DNA from: Paracoccus spongiarum
Lineage (GTDB): Bacteria > Pseudomonadota > Alphaproteobacteria > Rhodobacterales > Rhodobacteraceae
Direction of reading: 5' to 3'
Assembly (NCBI RefSeq): GCF_030732095.1
Contig: NZ_JAVAMQ010000010.1
Coordinates: forward strand, 1 to 64,000
Length of the DNA: 64,000 nucleotides
Below the pieces are notes generated by a model. The model searched no databases. It was not told where the DNA came from and saw only the letters and a program-made list of their open reading frames with translations. Shown here piece by piece: positions 1 through 8,155 of this stretch (position 1 is the first letter of the stretch; each line of letters opens with the position of its first letter). Position numbers and translations under genes: made by a program.

Positions 1-273
1 GGGCTCGAGCTGCCGGGGATCGTCGACGAGGTGATCACCATGGCCGAGCTGAAGGCCGATAGCGGCGATCCCTACCGCGCCTTTGTCTGTCAGACGATTA
101 ACCCGTGGGGTTTCCCGGCCAAGGACCGTTCCGGCCGCCTCGGCCCGGTGGAAGAGCCGCATCTTGGCCGTCTGATGGACAAGATCCGCGCCCCCGGCAC
201 GCCCGCGCCCCGTCGCCTGACATTCACGCCGCCCGCTGATGGCGCGGCCGATCACCCCCATCCGCAATCCTGA
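1..273 (+). CDS. RecA-like phage/plasmid ATPase, C-terminal fragment (cut by window edge)
   Basis: The frame is open from the first base and ends at a TGA after residues PHPQS, so only about 90 C-terminal residues are visible. The stretch containing YRAFVCQTINPWGFPAKDRS resembles the end of phage AAA/RecA-like ATP-binding proteins of the Sak4 type. These proteins sit next to ssDNA-binding, helicase and nuclease genes in phage replication modules. The Walker motifs would lie upstream, outside the window, so ATPase activity cannot be verified here. Identity is inferred from this short conserved block and from the helicase, Cas4-like nuclease and primase that follow on the same strand. The annotation as a fragment is certain; the family is a reasoned guess. 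Confidence 0.55.
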   Translation, partial: GLELPGIVDEVITMAELKADSGDPYRAFVCQTINPWGFPAKDRSGRLGPVEEPHLGRLMDKIRAPGTPAPRRLTFTPPADGAADHPHPQS

Positions 274-293
274 TCCGCAAAGGAGACACCCCC

Positions 294-889
294 ATGGGTT
301 CCTCGACTTCAACGACGCCCAGTCCAACACCAACCTCATCCCCAAGGGCACGCTGGCCAAGGTGCGCCTGACGATCCGCCCCGGCGGTTTCGACGACGCG
401 TCGCAGGGCTGGACGGGCGGCTACGCCACGCGCGGCTCGACCGGTGCGGTGTACCTCAACGGCGAGTTCACCGTCACAGAGGGTCAGTACGCCCGGCGCA
501 AGATCTTCACCCTGATCGGTCTCTACAGCCCGAAAGGACCGGACTGGGCCAACATGGGCCGCAGCATGATCCGCGGCATGCTGAACTCGGCGCGGGGGAT
601 TTCCGACAAGGACCAGTCCCCGCAGGCGCAGGCGGCTCGGCGGATCAACGGGCTTGGGGATCTGGATGGGATCGAGTTCCTCGCCCGGATCGATGTCGGC
701 ACCGATGCCAGCGGCGATGACAAGAACGAAATCCGGAGCGCGGTGACGCCGGACCATCGGGATTACGCCCAGCACATGGGGCTCGCCGCGCAGCCCGGCT
801 ACCACCCGCCCGCGCAACCCGCGCAGCAACAGACGGTCCAGCAACAGCCCGCGTCGCTGGTGCCGGGTCGGCCCTCCTGGGCGCAGTGA
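294..889 (+). pseudogene. Phage replication-module protein of unknown function, frameshifted at codon 2-3
   Basis: A good ribosome binding site (AAAGGAG) precedes the ATG at 294, but that ATG reads MGSSTSTTPS and stops after 25 codons. The long frame of about 197 codons starts one base out of register and would read MGFLDFNDAQ if one T were restored in the GGTT run at 297-300. This implies a one-base deletion, or a sequencing error, directly after the start codon. The only in-frame start upstream is ATG 239, which overlaps the previous gene and lacks a ribosome binding site. The body (residues such as NLIPKGTLAKVRLTIRPGGF) has no catalytic motif that I recognise, and the C-terminus is a Pro/Gln-rich tail. 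Its position between a RecA-like ATPase and a helicase is where DUF669-like or other ssDNA-binding proteins occur, so a DNA-binding accessory role is possible but unproven. Confidence 0.6.
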
Positions 890-900
890 GGGCCTGACCC

Positions 901-2802
901 ATGCGCCTTCGCCCCCGTCAAAGCCTCTTCGTGGAGCGCAGCCTCGCTGCGCTCTGCGATCACGGCAACACCCTCAGCATCGCCTCGACGGGCTTCGGCA
1001 AGACCATCGCTCTGTCAGCGGTCGTCGCCAAATCCCTCGAGGGCAGCGATGCCAAGGCCTGCATCCTCGCGCATCGCGACGAGCTGACCGCGCAGAACCG
1101 GGCGATGTTCGGCCAGGTTGCGCCTGAAATCACCACTTCCGTCGTCGATGCCGAGGCCAAGAGCTGGGCCGGGCGTGCGACCTTCGCCATGGTGCCGACC
1201 CTCTCGCGGCCGGCCAATCTGGCGGCGATGCCCGCGCTCGACCTTCTGGTCATCGACGAGGCGCATCACGCCGTGGCCGACAGCTATCGCCGGATCATCG
1301 ACCATGTCCGGGGTGCCAATCCTGCCTGCCGGATCTTCGGCGTCACCGCCACGCCCAGCCGGGGCGACCGCAAGGGGCTGCGCGAGATCTTCGACAATGT
1401 CGGCGACCAGGTGCGGCTGGGCGAACTGATCGCCTCGGGCCACCTTGTCCCGCCCCGCACATACGTCATCGACGTGGGCGTGCAGGAACAACTGCGCGCT
1501 GTGCGCAAGAGCGCTGCCGACTACGACATGACCGAAGTCGCGCAGATCATGAACCGCGCGCCGGTGACGGACGAGGTCGTCCGGCATTGGCAGGAAAAGG
1601 CGAGCGAGCGGCCGACCGTGGTCTTCTGTTCCACCGTGGCCCATGCCGAAAATGTCGCTGCCGCCTTCAATGGCGCAGGTGTTTCGGCGGCCGTCATCCA
1701 TGGCGATCTCGATGCCGGCACGCGCCGCCGCATCCTCGCCGCCTATGCCTCGGGCGAAATCCGGGTCATCGTCAACGTGGCCGTGCTGACCGAGGGCTGG
1801 GACCATCCGCCCACCTCCTGCGTCGTGCTGCTGCGGCCGAGTTCCTACAAGTCGACCATGATCCAGATGGTCGGGCGGGGCCTGCGGACAGTGGATCCCG
1901 AGGAACATCCCGCTGTCGTGAAGACCGACTGCATCGTGCTGGATTTCGGGACATCAAGCCTGATCCACGGCACGCTGGAACAGGATGTCGATCTGGACGG
2001 CAAGACCGAGACCGGTGAGGCCCCCACCAAAACCTGCCCGGCCTGCGAAGCGGAGATCCCGCTCTCTGCCACCGAATGCCCACTTTGCGGCGAGGTTTTC
2101 CCGCGTGAGATTGCCGAGACGGTCGAAGGCGCGGACGCTACCCCGCTCTCGGGTTTCATCATGTCCGAGATCGACCTTCTGAAGCGGTCAAGCTTCGCAT
2201 GGGTCGATCTGTTCGGCGATGATGCGGCGCTGATGGCCAACGGCTTCAATGCCTGGTGCCGTTCTGATGCTGGACTACAATCACCGTCCCACCATCGCCG
2301 AACGCGTCAACGCTGCCATCGATGCCGCGCTCATCGCCGAGCGCGAGGCCACGCCGCCCCGAACCTATCTTGGCGCATCCCGGCTGGGGCATGCCTGCGA
2401 GCGCGCCTTGCAGTTCGAATTCGCGGGCGCGCCAAAGGACGATGGCGCGGATTTCGGCGGCCAGACGCTGCGGATCTTCGAGATCGGCCACCAGCTCGAG
2501 GATCTGGCCATCCGCTGGCTGCGCGCGGCCCGGCTCGACCTTTACACCCGCAAGGGCAATCGCCCCGATGGCGAGCAGTTCGGCTTTTCCGTCGCGGGTG
2601 GGCGCATCCGGGGCCACGTCGACGGGATCATCGCCGCGGCACCTGCGCCGCTGGGCATCGGCACTCCGGCGCTCTGGGAATGCAAGACCATGAACGCGAA
2701 GAACTGGCGGGCCTGCGTCAAGGACGGGGTCGCTGTCGCCAAGCCAGTCTATGCCGCGCAGATCGCGCTCTACCAAGCCTACATGGAAGTGGCGATCTCT
2801 AG
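901..2802 (+). CDS. DEAD/DEAH-box superfamily 2 helicase, C-terminus replaced by out-of-frame read-through
   Basis: This is a superfamily 2 DNA/RNA helicase with Walker A ASTGFGKT at residues 28-35, DEAH at 119-122, motif III GVTATP near 147-152 and the arginine-finger motif QMVGRGLR near 322-329. A CxxC...CxxC zinc knuckle follows at C379, C382, C393 and C396. Family-like sequence ends at residue about 452 (NGFNAW). From there the frame runs through the following nuclease gene in the wrong register until a stop at 2802, adding about 180 Arg/His-rich residues. The native C-terminal domain is therefore missing, which indicates a deletion or frameshift near 2257. The helicase core may still fold, but the product is probably non-functional or unstable. 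It belongs to the phage-type replication module with the genes on either side. Confidence 0.75.
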   Translation: MRLRPRQSLFVERSLAALCDHGNTLSIASTGFGKTIALSAVVAKSLEGSDAKACILAHRDELTAQNRAMFGQVAPEITTSVVDAEAKSWAGRATFAMVPTLSRPANLAAMPALDLLVIDEAHHAVADSYRRIIDHVRGANPACRIFGVTATPSRGDRKGLREIFDNVGDQVRLGELIASGHLVPPRTYVIDVGVQEQLRAVRKSAADYDMTEVAQIMNRAPVTDEVVRHWQEKASERPTVVFCSTVAHAENVAAAFNGAGVSAAVIHGDLDAGTRRRILAAYASGEIRVIVNVAVLTEGWDHPPTSCVVLLRPSSYKSTMIQMVGRGLRTVDPEEHPAVVKTDCIVLDFGTSSLIHGTLEQDVDLDGKTETGEAPTKTCPACEAEIPLSATECPLCGEVFPREIAETVEGADATPLSGFIMSEIDLLKRSSFAWVDLFGDDAALMANGFNAWCRSDAGLQSPSHHRRTRQRCHRCRAHRRARGHAAPNLSWRIPAGACLRARLAVRIRGRAKGRWRGFRRPDAADLRDRPPARGSGHPLAARGPARPLHPQGQSPRWRAVRLFRRGWAHPGPRRRDHRRGTCAAGHRHSGALGMQDHEREELAGLRQGRGRCRQASLCRADRALPSLHGSGDL

Positions 2803-3034
2803 CATCTCGGCCAATCCGGCGCTGTTCACTGCAATCAACAAGGACACGGCCGAATTGCACCACGAACTGGTGCCCTTCGACGCAGGGCTCGCGCAGCGCA
2901 TGTCGGACCGGGGCGTCCGGATCCTCCAGGCGACCGACGCGGGCGAGCTTTTGCCTCGCGTCGCCACCAATCGTGACTTCTTCGAATGCCGCTTCTGCCC
3001 ATGGGCCGCGCGCTGCTGGGGGCTGCCCGGATGA
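2267..3034 (+). CDS. Cas4/RecB-like PD-(D/E)XK nuclease with Fe-S cluster cysteines
   Basis: The 255-residue product from ATG 2267 ([10 protein letters not shown]) looks like the single-gene exonucleases found in phage recombination modules. Asp119 (GHVDGI) and Glu138-x-Lys140 (ALWECKT) form a PD-(D/E)XK active site. Cys44 together with Cys241, Cys244 and Cys250 ([11 protein letters not shown]) forms the split four-cysteine pattern that holds a 4Fe-4S cluster in Cas4 and AddB nucleases. Such enzymes resect double-stranded ends for annealing or replication. The start overlaps the helicase frame, and a TGATG at 2265 suggests that it was once coupled to an upstream gene now lost. An alternative in-frame ATG lies at 2249. 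Its stop overlaps the ATG of the primase. All catalytic residues are present, so it may still be functional. Confidence 0.72.
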   Translation: MLDYNHRPTIAERVNAAIDAALIAEREATPPRTYLGASRLGHACERALQFEFAGAPKDDGADFGGQTLRIFEIGHQLEDLAIRWLRAARLDLYTRKGNRPDGEQFGFSVAGGRIRGHVDGIIAAAPAPLGIGTPALWECKTMNAKNWRACVKDGVAVAKPVYAAQIALYQAYMEVAISSISANPALFTAINKDTAELHHELVPFDAGLAQRMSDRGVRILQATDAGELLPRVATNRDFFECRFCPWAARCWGLPG

Positions 3035-4293
3035 GCAACGCGCCCGTCGAGCCGCCCGATCCACCCCAGACACTTGAGGATACGCCCATGACCGCCGGTC
3101 ACGAAGACCGCTCCGCACCGCCCGACGCATCGACGGGGAATCTGGTCCATTTCAACCCTTGGCGCGATTTCAACGATGCCGCCCCGATGGCCGATGTCTT
3201 CGGCGACGAGCCGGACCCCGAGCAGATCACCCAGTTCATGGAGGTGGTCTTCGGCTACTGCGACGGGCTGATCCCGGTGCGCAGTTTCATCGACAAGGGG
3301 CAGGGCATCGACGGCCGCCCGCACAACATCTGGCTGGATGCCAATGCCGCTGCGGCCGGGAAGATGGCCACCTTCGCCACATGGGCGTCGCGCGAGGGGG
3401 CCGCAGTCTATGTCATCCCCGGCACGGTCGCCGCAGTCGGCCATGCCAAGGCGGCGGAAATCCTGCAGATGCAGACCGTGGTCGTGGACATCGACAGCGG
3501 TGACATCGCGGCCAAGCGCGCCCATCTGGAGCGCCACCTCGGGCCTCCGACCATGGTCGTGGAAAGCGGCGGTGTCACGGCCGAGGGGCAACGCAAGGCC
3601 CATGTCTGGTGGAAACTCACCGAGCCCTCCGAGGGCAGCGACGTCGCGCGCGTCACGCGCCTGCGCGGCGACATTGCCGCCAAGGTTGGGGGCGACATGC
3701 ATTTCCGCTCGGCCCACCAGCCGATCCGGGTGGCGGGGTCGGTCTATTACAAGAACAACCTCAAGACGCAGGTCCGGATCGTCGAACTGAACGCGGGCCT
3801 CGAGCGGGATCTGGCTGAATTCATCGAGGCCGTGGCCGACATGCCTCCTGCACCCGGCATCAGTCTGGCCCCGGATTTCGCCACTCCGGGTTTGAGTTTT
3901 GCCGGTCTGGGCGGGTTGGGCAACGGGGGCTGGCGCGGAGCTTTGCGGATTGCGCGGCGTCAGGCCCCGTTGCGGGGCGAAGGTTCGGGCAAACTCGGCT
4001 GGGGTCTGCCAGCCGAGGCGGGAGTGGGGCCGTTCGGTGTTATAGTCCGTGCGCCAGGCTGTCAGCGTGACGCGGGCGTGATGCAGGGACGGGAACAGGG
4101 TCTCGTTCAGCAACTCATCGCGCAGACGACCGTTGAAGCTTTCGATGAAGGCATTCTGGGTCGGCTTGCCTGGCGGGATGTAGTGCCAGTCAAACTTGCG
4201 ATCATCCACGAACTTCAGGATCGCGTTCGAGGTGAACTCGGTTCCATTATCGCTGACCACTGTCTGGGGCTTGCCGCGGACATCTCCGTCTGA
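3031..4293 (+). CDS. RepB-like phage/plasmid DNA primase, truncated by IS remnant
   Basis: The ATG at 3031 overlaps the nuclease stop (ATGA). Residues up to about 285 match the RepB-type primase domain of phage and plasmid origins: a Rossmann-like region ([19 protein letters not shown]), then ESGG, HVWWKL and a histidine/arginine segment around [13 protein letters not shown]. The real homology ends near position 3885 (APDFAT). The remaining roughly 135 residues are the antisense of an IS3-family transposase and have no meaning. The usual C-terminal helicase half of such proteins is absent. The gene is therefore broken by insertion and later deletion, and it probably no longer primes replication. 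Confidence 0.65.
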   Translation: MSNAPVEPPDPPQTLEDTPMTAGHEDRSAPPDASTGNLVHFNPWRDFNDAAPMADVFGDEPDPEQITQFMEVVFGYCDGLIPVRSFIDKGQGIDGRPHNIWLDANAAAAGKMATFATWASREGAAVYVIPGTVAAVGHAKAAEILQMQTVVVDIDSGDIAAKRAHLERHLGPPTMVVESGGVTAEGQRKAHVWWKLTEPSEGSDVARVTRLRGDIAAKVGGDMHFRSAHQPIRVAGSVYYKNNLKTQVRIVELNAGLERDLAEFIEAVADMPPAPGISLAPDFATPGLSFAGLGGLGNGGWRGALRIARRQAPLRGEGSGKLGWGLPAEAGVGPFGVIVRAPGCQRDAGVMQGREQGLVQQLIAQTTVEAFDEGILGRLAWRDVVPVKLAIIHELQDRVRGELGSIIADHCLGLAADISV

Positions 4294-4300
4294 TGACCAG
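3885..4300 (-). mobile_element. IS3-family (IS51/IS407-like) orfB transposase remnant, C-terminal third
   Basis: The minus strand from about 4293 down to 3885 encodes the end of an IS3-family integrase-type transposase. [12 protein letters not shown] carries the second Asp of the DDE triad and [12 protein letters not shown] carries the Glu. The conserved tail [19 protein letters not shown] follows. The first Asp, the HTH, orfA and the right inverted repeat are missing, and the normal transposase stop has been lost, so the frame continues into the primase gene. I see no recognisable inverted repeats or target duplication. The fragment is dead, but it records the insertion that truncated the primase. 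The right boundary is uncertain by about 20 bases. Confidence 0.75.
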
Positions 4301-4411
4301 CAGCAGGCGGCCTGACGAAAGACGAGGGGTCAAAATTCGACAGCGATGCCCCCACTCGAGGGGCCGGAATTGCGTCGCGAAACACGGGCAGGCTGCAATC
4401 CGGCCTTCTCT
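4294..4411. other. Junction spacer between IS remnant and glyS
   Basis: These 118 bases hold no gene. The segment AGGGGTCAAAATTCGACAG followed by a run of C at 4325-4352 looks like the end sequence of an IS21-type or similar element, and a partial echo (GAGGGGCCGGAATTG) follows 30 bases later. No paired end is visible, so this is only a hint that more than one insertion sequence rearranged this boundary between the phage-like module and the core chromosome. No convincing intrinsic terminator for glyS is seen. Confidence 0.3.
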
Positions 4412-6637
4412 CTATCCTTCGATGCGGGTGAAATCCGCGATCTGGCGGCCCACTTCGCGGATGCGGGACAGAAGGTTCAGGCGGTTGCGGCGCAGAATCT
4501 GGTTGTCGCTGTTGACCTGTACGGTGTCGAAGAAGGCGTCGATGGGGGCGCGCAGGGCCGCGATTGCGGTCATGGCGGCGGGGAAGTCTTCCTGTGCCAT
4601 GGCCTGCCTGATCGCCGGTTCGGCGGTGTCGAGGGCGGCAAAGAGGGCGCGTTCCGCGTCGGTTTCGGCGAATTTCACGTCGGCGCCAAAGCTGTATTCG
4701 ACGCCGTCCCTGTCCTCGGCCTGGGCCAGGATATTGCCGGCGCGCTTGAGGCCCTGGGTGAGGTTCTTTCCGTCCTCGGTCGCCAGCATGGCGTTCAGCG
4801 CGGTGGCGCGGTTCACCACCAGCACGAGGTCGTCATTGCCGGGCTGGGCCAGCACGGCGTCGATGATGTCATGGCGGATGCCCTGATCGCGCAGATGGAC
4901 CTTGAGGCGGTCGTGGAGGAAGGAGAGGAGGTCGGCTGACATGTCTGCCGCCCACTGTTCGTGCCTGCCAAGTGCCTGAACGCCCGAGTCGGGATCCATC
5001 GGGACCATCCTCGCCTCGACGCGCATGCGCGCTTCGCTTGCGAGGTCGTCTGGCAATGTCTCGCAATCGGCAGCTTGCGTCTCATAACCACGCATTTGCA
5101 CTTGGCCAAACAGAGTTGCGATGTGTGAGAGTGCAACTTGGGCGAGATCAACCTTGGCCCCAGTCGAAAGGACCAACCGGATCACGCCCAGCGCTGCCCG
5201 CCGCAGCGCAAATGGGTCTTTTGACCCGGTGGGCTTCTCATCAATCGCCCAGAAACCTGTCAGCGTATCGATCTTGTCGGCCAGGGCAACGGCCACCGAC
5301 ACCGGCGCGGTCGGCACGGCGTCGGACGGACCCAGCGGCGCGTAGTGGTCGCGGGCGGCGTCGGCAACGGCGTCCGGTTCGCCCGCTGCAAGCGCGTAGT
5401 AGCGGCCCATGATGCCTTGCAGTTCTGGGAATTCACCGACCATGGCGCTGCGCAGGTCCAGCTTGGCCAGACGCGCGGCGCGTTCGGCCTGATCGGGGTC
5501 GGCCCCGACCAGCGGGGCGATCTCGCGCGACAGGGCCGCGATGCGCTCGATCCGGTCGGCCTGTGATCCCAGCTTGTTGTGGAAAGTCACCGATTTCAGG
5601 CCCTCGGCCCAGCCCTCCATGCCCGATTTCGCCTCGCGCAGGTCGTTGTCCCAGAAGAAGGCGGCGTCCGACAGGCGGGCGGCCAGGACGCGCTGGTTGC
5701 CGGCCAGGATTGTTGCGCCGTCGTCCGGGGTCTCGATATTGGCGACCGTGACAAAGCCCTCGATCCGGCCGGTCTTGGGGTTGCGGGCCGAGAAGAACTT
5801 CTGGTGTTCTTTCATCGAGGTCTGCAGCACCTCGGGCGGCAGGTCGAGGAAGCGGTCCTCGATCACGCCCATCAGCGGCACCGGCCATTCGACGAGGCCC
5901 GCGACCTCGGCCAGCAGCGCCTCGTCGGGAACGATGTCCCAGCCGCGCGCGAAGGCGAGGTTGCCCATCTGCTGGCGGATCGCGGCTTCGCGTTCGGCGG
6001 GGTCCAGCATGACGCGGGCGCGGCGCAGTTTGGCGGCGTAGTCGTCAAAGCCGGTCACGGTGAAGGCGTCGGGCGCCATGAAGCGATGCCCGCGCGTGGT
6101 GTTTCCGGCGGCGATGCCATCGATCTCAAGCGGCACCACGCGGGCGCCCGCCTCGTCAGTCAGGATGCAGAGGATCGCGTGCAGCGGGCGCACCCAGCGA
6201 AGCGACCCGGCGCCCCAGCGCATCGATTTCGGCCAGGGAAAGTTGCGGATCGCGCGGTCCAGCACCTCGGCCAGGATCTCGGCGGCGGGGCGGCCGGGCT
6301 TTTCGATGGTGGCGAACCAGACCTGCCCCTTCTTGTCGTCGCGCGCCTCAAGCTGGTCGCGGCCAAGACCGGTTGCGCGCAGGAAGCCCTCGATCGCCTT
6401 TTCGGGGGCGTCGGTGCGCGGGCCCTTGCGCTCTTCGCGGGTGTTGGGGCTGCCGGCGGCCAGACCCTCGACGGTCAGGGTCAGGCGGCGCGGGGTCGAG
6501 AAGGCACCGGCGCTGGCATAGGTCAGGCCGGCCTCGACCAGCCCCTCGGTCACGAGGCGTTTCAGATCATCGCGGGCGCGGGCCTGCATCCGGGCGGGGA
6601 TTTCCTCTGAAAAGAGTTCGATCAGCGCATCGGGCAT
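4412..6637 (-). CDS. glyS: Glycine--tRNA ligase beta subunit
   Basis: GlyS is the non-catalytic, tRNA-recognising subunit of the alpha2beta2 glycyl-tRNA synthetase. The ATG at 6637 gives 741 residues beginning [17 protein letters not shown], the standard N-terminus of the family. The upstream in-frame extension is not used, because this ATG overlaps the stop of the preceding gene (TGATG). The centre contains the conserved KEHQKFFSARNP and TLTGFWAIDEKPTGSKDPF blocks, and the C-terminal anticodon-binding-like helices end in FTRIEG. It is the last gene of a glyQ-DUF6446-glyS operon. An oddity is that bases 5041-5160 and 5221-5280 are clearly lower in GC (about 55% by hand count) than the adjoining 5281-5400 (73-80%). 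This suggests a mosaic allele, although the frame is intact. The length is slightly above the usual range of about 690 residues. Confidence 0.95.
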   Translation of the reverse strand: MPDALIELFSEEIPARMQARARDDLKRLVTEGLVEAGLTYASAGAFSTPRRLTLTVEGLAAGSPNTREERKGPRTDAPEKAIEGFLRATGLGRDQLEARDDKKGQVWFATIEKPGRPAAEILAEVLDRAIRNFPWPKSMRWGAGSLRWVRPLHAILCILTDEAGARVVPLEIDGIAAGNTTRGHRFMAPDAFTVTGFDDYAAKLRRARVMLDPAEREAAIRQQMGNLAFARGWDIVPDEALLAEVAGLVEWPVPLMGVIEDRFLDLPPEVLQTSMKEHQKFFSARNPKTGRIEGFVTVANIETPDDGATILAGNQRVLAARLSDAAFFWDNDLREAKSGMEGWAEGLKSVTFHNKLGSQADRIERIAALSREIAPLVGADPDQAERAARLAKLDLRSAMVGEFPELQGIMGRYYALAAGEPDAVADAARDHYAPLGPSDAVPTAPVSVAVALADKIDTLTGFWAIDEKPTGSKDPFALRRAALGVIRLVLSTGAKVDLAQVALSHIATLFGQVQMRGYETQAADCETLPDDLASEARMRVEARMVPMDPDSGVQALGRHEQWAADMSADLLSFLHDRLKVHLRDQGIRHDIIDAVLAQPGNDDLVLVVNRATALNAMLATEDGKNLTQGLKRAGNILAQAEDRDGVEYSFGADVKFAETDAERALFAALDTAEPAIRQAMAQEDFPAAMTAIAALRAPIDAFFDTVQVNSDNQILRRNRLNLLSRIREVGRQIADFTRIEG

Positions 6638-7116
6638 CAGTCCATCACTCCGCGTTCCGGGGTCTTGTCGTTGAATTGGTGCCAGCCATAGGCGCGGCCG
6701 TCGGGATAGACGGCCAGCACGCGATCCACGTCGGGGCGGATCTCGGACTGGCTGAGCACGGCGCGCGCGGCGCCGCGTTCCAGATCGGCCCCGATGGCGG
6801 CCGCGTCGAAGCAGCCGAACCAGTCGGGGGCATTCAGGGGCGTGGCGCCGTCGAAGGGCAGGGTGTCGGCGGGCAGCGGCGCGTCCAGGCGGAAGCACGC
6901 CCGCCAGCGGATCGGAGAGCTGTCGGCGTCGATGCCCTCGAAGCCTGTCGCGATCAGGGGTTGCGGGCCGGACGCGGTCTGGATCAGCACCGTCGCGGCC
7001 GGATCGCCCGGTTCGATGCGGTCATAGAAGCCGTATTGCTGCGCATACCACACGCCGGCGCCCGCCGCCACGGTGACGAGCCCCAGGCAGACGATGGTGA
7101 TCCGGCCCCAGTTCAC
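6637..7116 (-). CDS. DUF6446 family membrane-anchored protein between glyQ and glyS
   Basis: This 159-residue protein starts at a GTG whose bases overlap the glyQ stop (GTGA) and ends with a stop sharing one base with the glyS ATG. It has one N-terminal hydrophobic segment (residues 7-27, [19 protein letters not shown]) followed by a soluble domain with two Cys in WRACF and WFGCF contexts, which suggests a periplasmic domain with a possible disulfide. Rhodobacterales conserve this gene inside the glycyl-tRNA synthetase operon. Its function is unknown, and no enzyme motif is visible. The tight coupling implies co-expression with the synthetase, not necessarily a translation-related role. Confidence 0.8.
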   Translation of the reverse strand: MNWGRITIVCLGLVTVAAGAGVWYAQQYGFYDRIEPGDPAATVLIQTASGPQPLIATGFEGIDADSSPIRWRACFRLDAPLPADTLPFDGATPLNAPDWFGCFDAAAIGADLERGAARAVLSQSEIRPDVDRVLAVYPDGRAYGWHQFNDKTPERGVMD

Positions 7117-8036
7117 GCCGCGACCCCGGCAGCTTCTGTGGTAAGGAACAGATCGGCGCAGCCCTTGGCCAAGGCCCGCACACGGCCGATATAGGCCTGA
7201 CGCTCGGTCACGCTGATCACACCGCGGGCATCCAGCAGGTTGAAGATGTGGCTGGCCTTGATCGCCTGGTCATAGGCTGGATGAGCCATCGGGATGCGCC
7301 GCCCCGCGCCATCCTCTGCTGCGGCGCCAAGGATGCGGGCGCATTCGGCCTCGGCGTCGCGGAAGTGCTGGAACAGCATGTCGGTATCGGCCTGATCGAA
7401 GTTCCAGCGCGAATATTCCTGTTCGGTCTGGCGAAAGATGTCGCCATAGCTCAGCGGGATCGGCGCGGCGGGGTCATTGAAGGGCATGTCCATCACATGT
7501 TCCACGCCCAGCACATACATCGCGAGCCGTTCCAGCCCGTAGGTCAGCTCGCCCGAGACCGGCTTGCAGTCATGGCCGCCGACCTGCTGGAAGTAGGTGA
7601 ACTGGCTGACTTCCATGCCGTCGCACCAGACCTCCCAGCCAAGGCCCCACGCGCCAAGCGTGGGGCTTTCCCAGTCGTCCTCGACAAACCGCACGTCATG
7701 GATCATCGGGTCCAGCCCGATGGCGCGCAGGCTGCCCAGATACAGGTCCTGCAGGTCCGGGGGGCTGGGCTTGATGATGACCTGATACTGGTAGTAGTGC
7801 TGCAGCCGGTTCGGGTTCTCGCCATAGCGGCCATCGGTGGGGCGGCGCGAGGGCTGGACATAGGCGGCGGCCCAGCTTTTGGCGCCAAGGGCGCGCAGGG
7901 TCGTGGCGGGGTGGAAGGTGCCGGCGCCCACCTCCATGTCATAGGGTTGCAGCACCGCGCAGCCCTGTGCGGCCCAGTAGGCTTGCAGGCGCAGGATCAC
8001 CTCCTGAAAGCTGCGGGGTCGGTTGGGGCTGGTCAT
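7113..8036 (-). CDS. glyQ: Glycine--tRNA ligase alpha subunit
   Basis: GlyQ is the catalytic class II aminoacyl-tRNA synthetase subunit that activates glycine with ATP and pairs with GlyS. The 307 residues contain the typical blocks [21 protein letters not shown], here residues 12-32, and [34 protein letters not shown] and [18 protein letters not shown]. These form the motif 2 and 3 region. Length and start match the family. It is the first gene of the operon with DUF6446 and glyS, and its stop overlaps the next start. A sigma70-like promoter lies 40 bases upstream. Confidence 0.97.
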   Translation of the reverse strand: MTSPNRPRSFQEVILRLQAYWAAQGCAVLQPYDMEVGAGTFHPATTLRALGAKSWAAAYVQPSRRPTDGRYGENPNRLQHYYQYQVIIKPSPPDLQDLYLGSLRAIGLDPMIHDVRFVEDDWESPTLGAWGLGWEVWCDGMEVSQFTYFQQVGGHDCKPVSGELTYGLERLAMYVLGVEHVMDMPFNDPAAPIPLSYGDIFRQTEQEYSRWNFDQADTDMLFQHFRDAEAECARILGAAAEDGAGRRIPMAHPAYDQAIKASHIFNLLDARGVISVTERQAYIGRVRALAKGCADLFLTTEAAGVAA

Positions 8037-8076
8037 CGGGCCGTCCTTCCGGATAGATCAGGTCAAGCTTTCGCGC

Positions 8077-8105
8077 CTTCTAGGCGTGGCATCGGACAGG
8101 GTCAA
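8077..8105 (-). promoter_or_regulatory. Candidate sigma70-type promoter of the glyQ operon
   Basis: Read on the minus strand, TTGACC (8105-8100) is followed after 17 bases by TAGAAG (8082-8077), about 40 bases before the glyQ ATG. Spacing and the -35 box fit house-keeping promoters of this group. This is a visual match only. Confidence 0.45.
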
Positions 8106-8155
8106 TAAAGGCCCGGAGGCGCAGGGGCCCGGGGTGCCCCGCAAAGGAGACCGGA

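Noticed and set aside
4324..4352. Intact terminal inverted repeat of an IS21-like element
   Set aside because: Only one end-like segment is seen, with no partner, no istA/istB and no target duplication. It is kept as a remark only.
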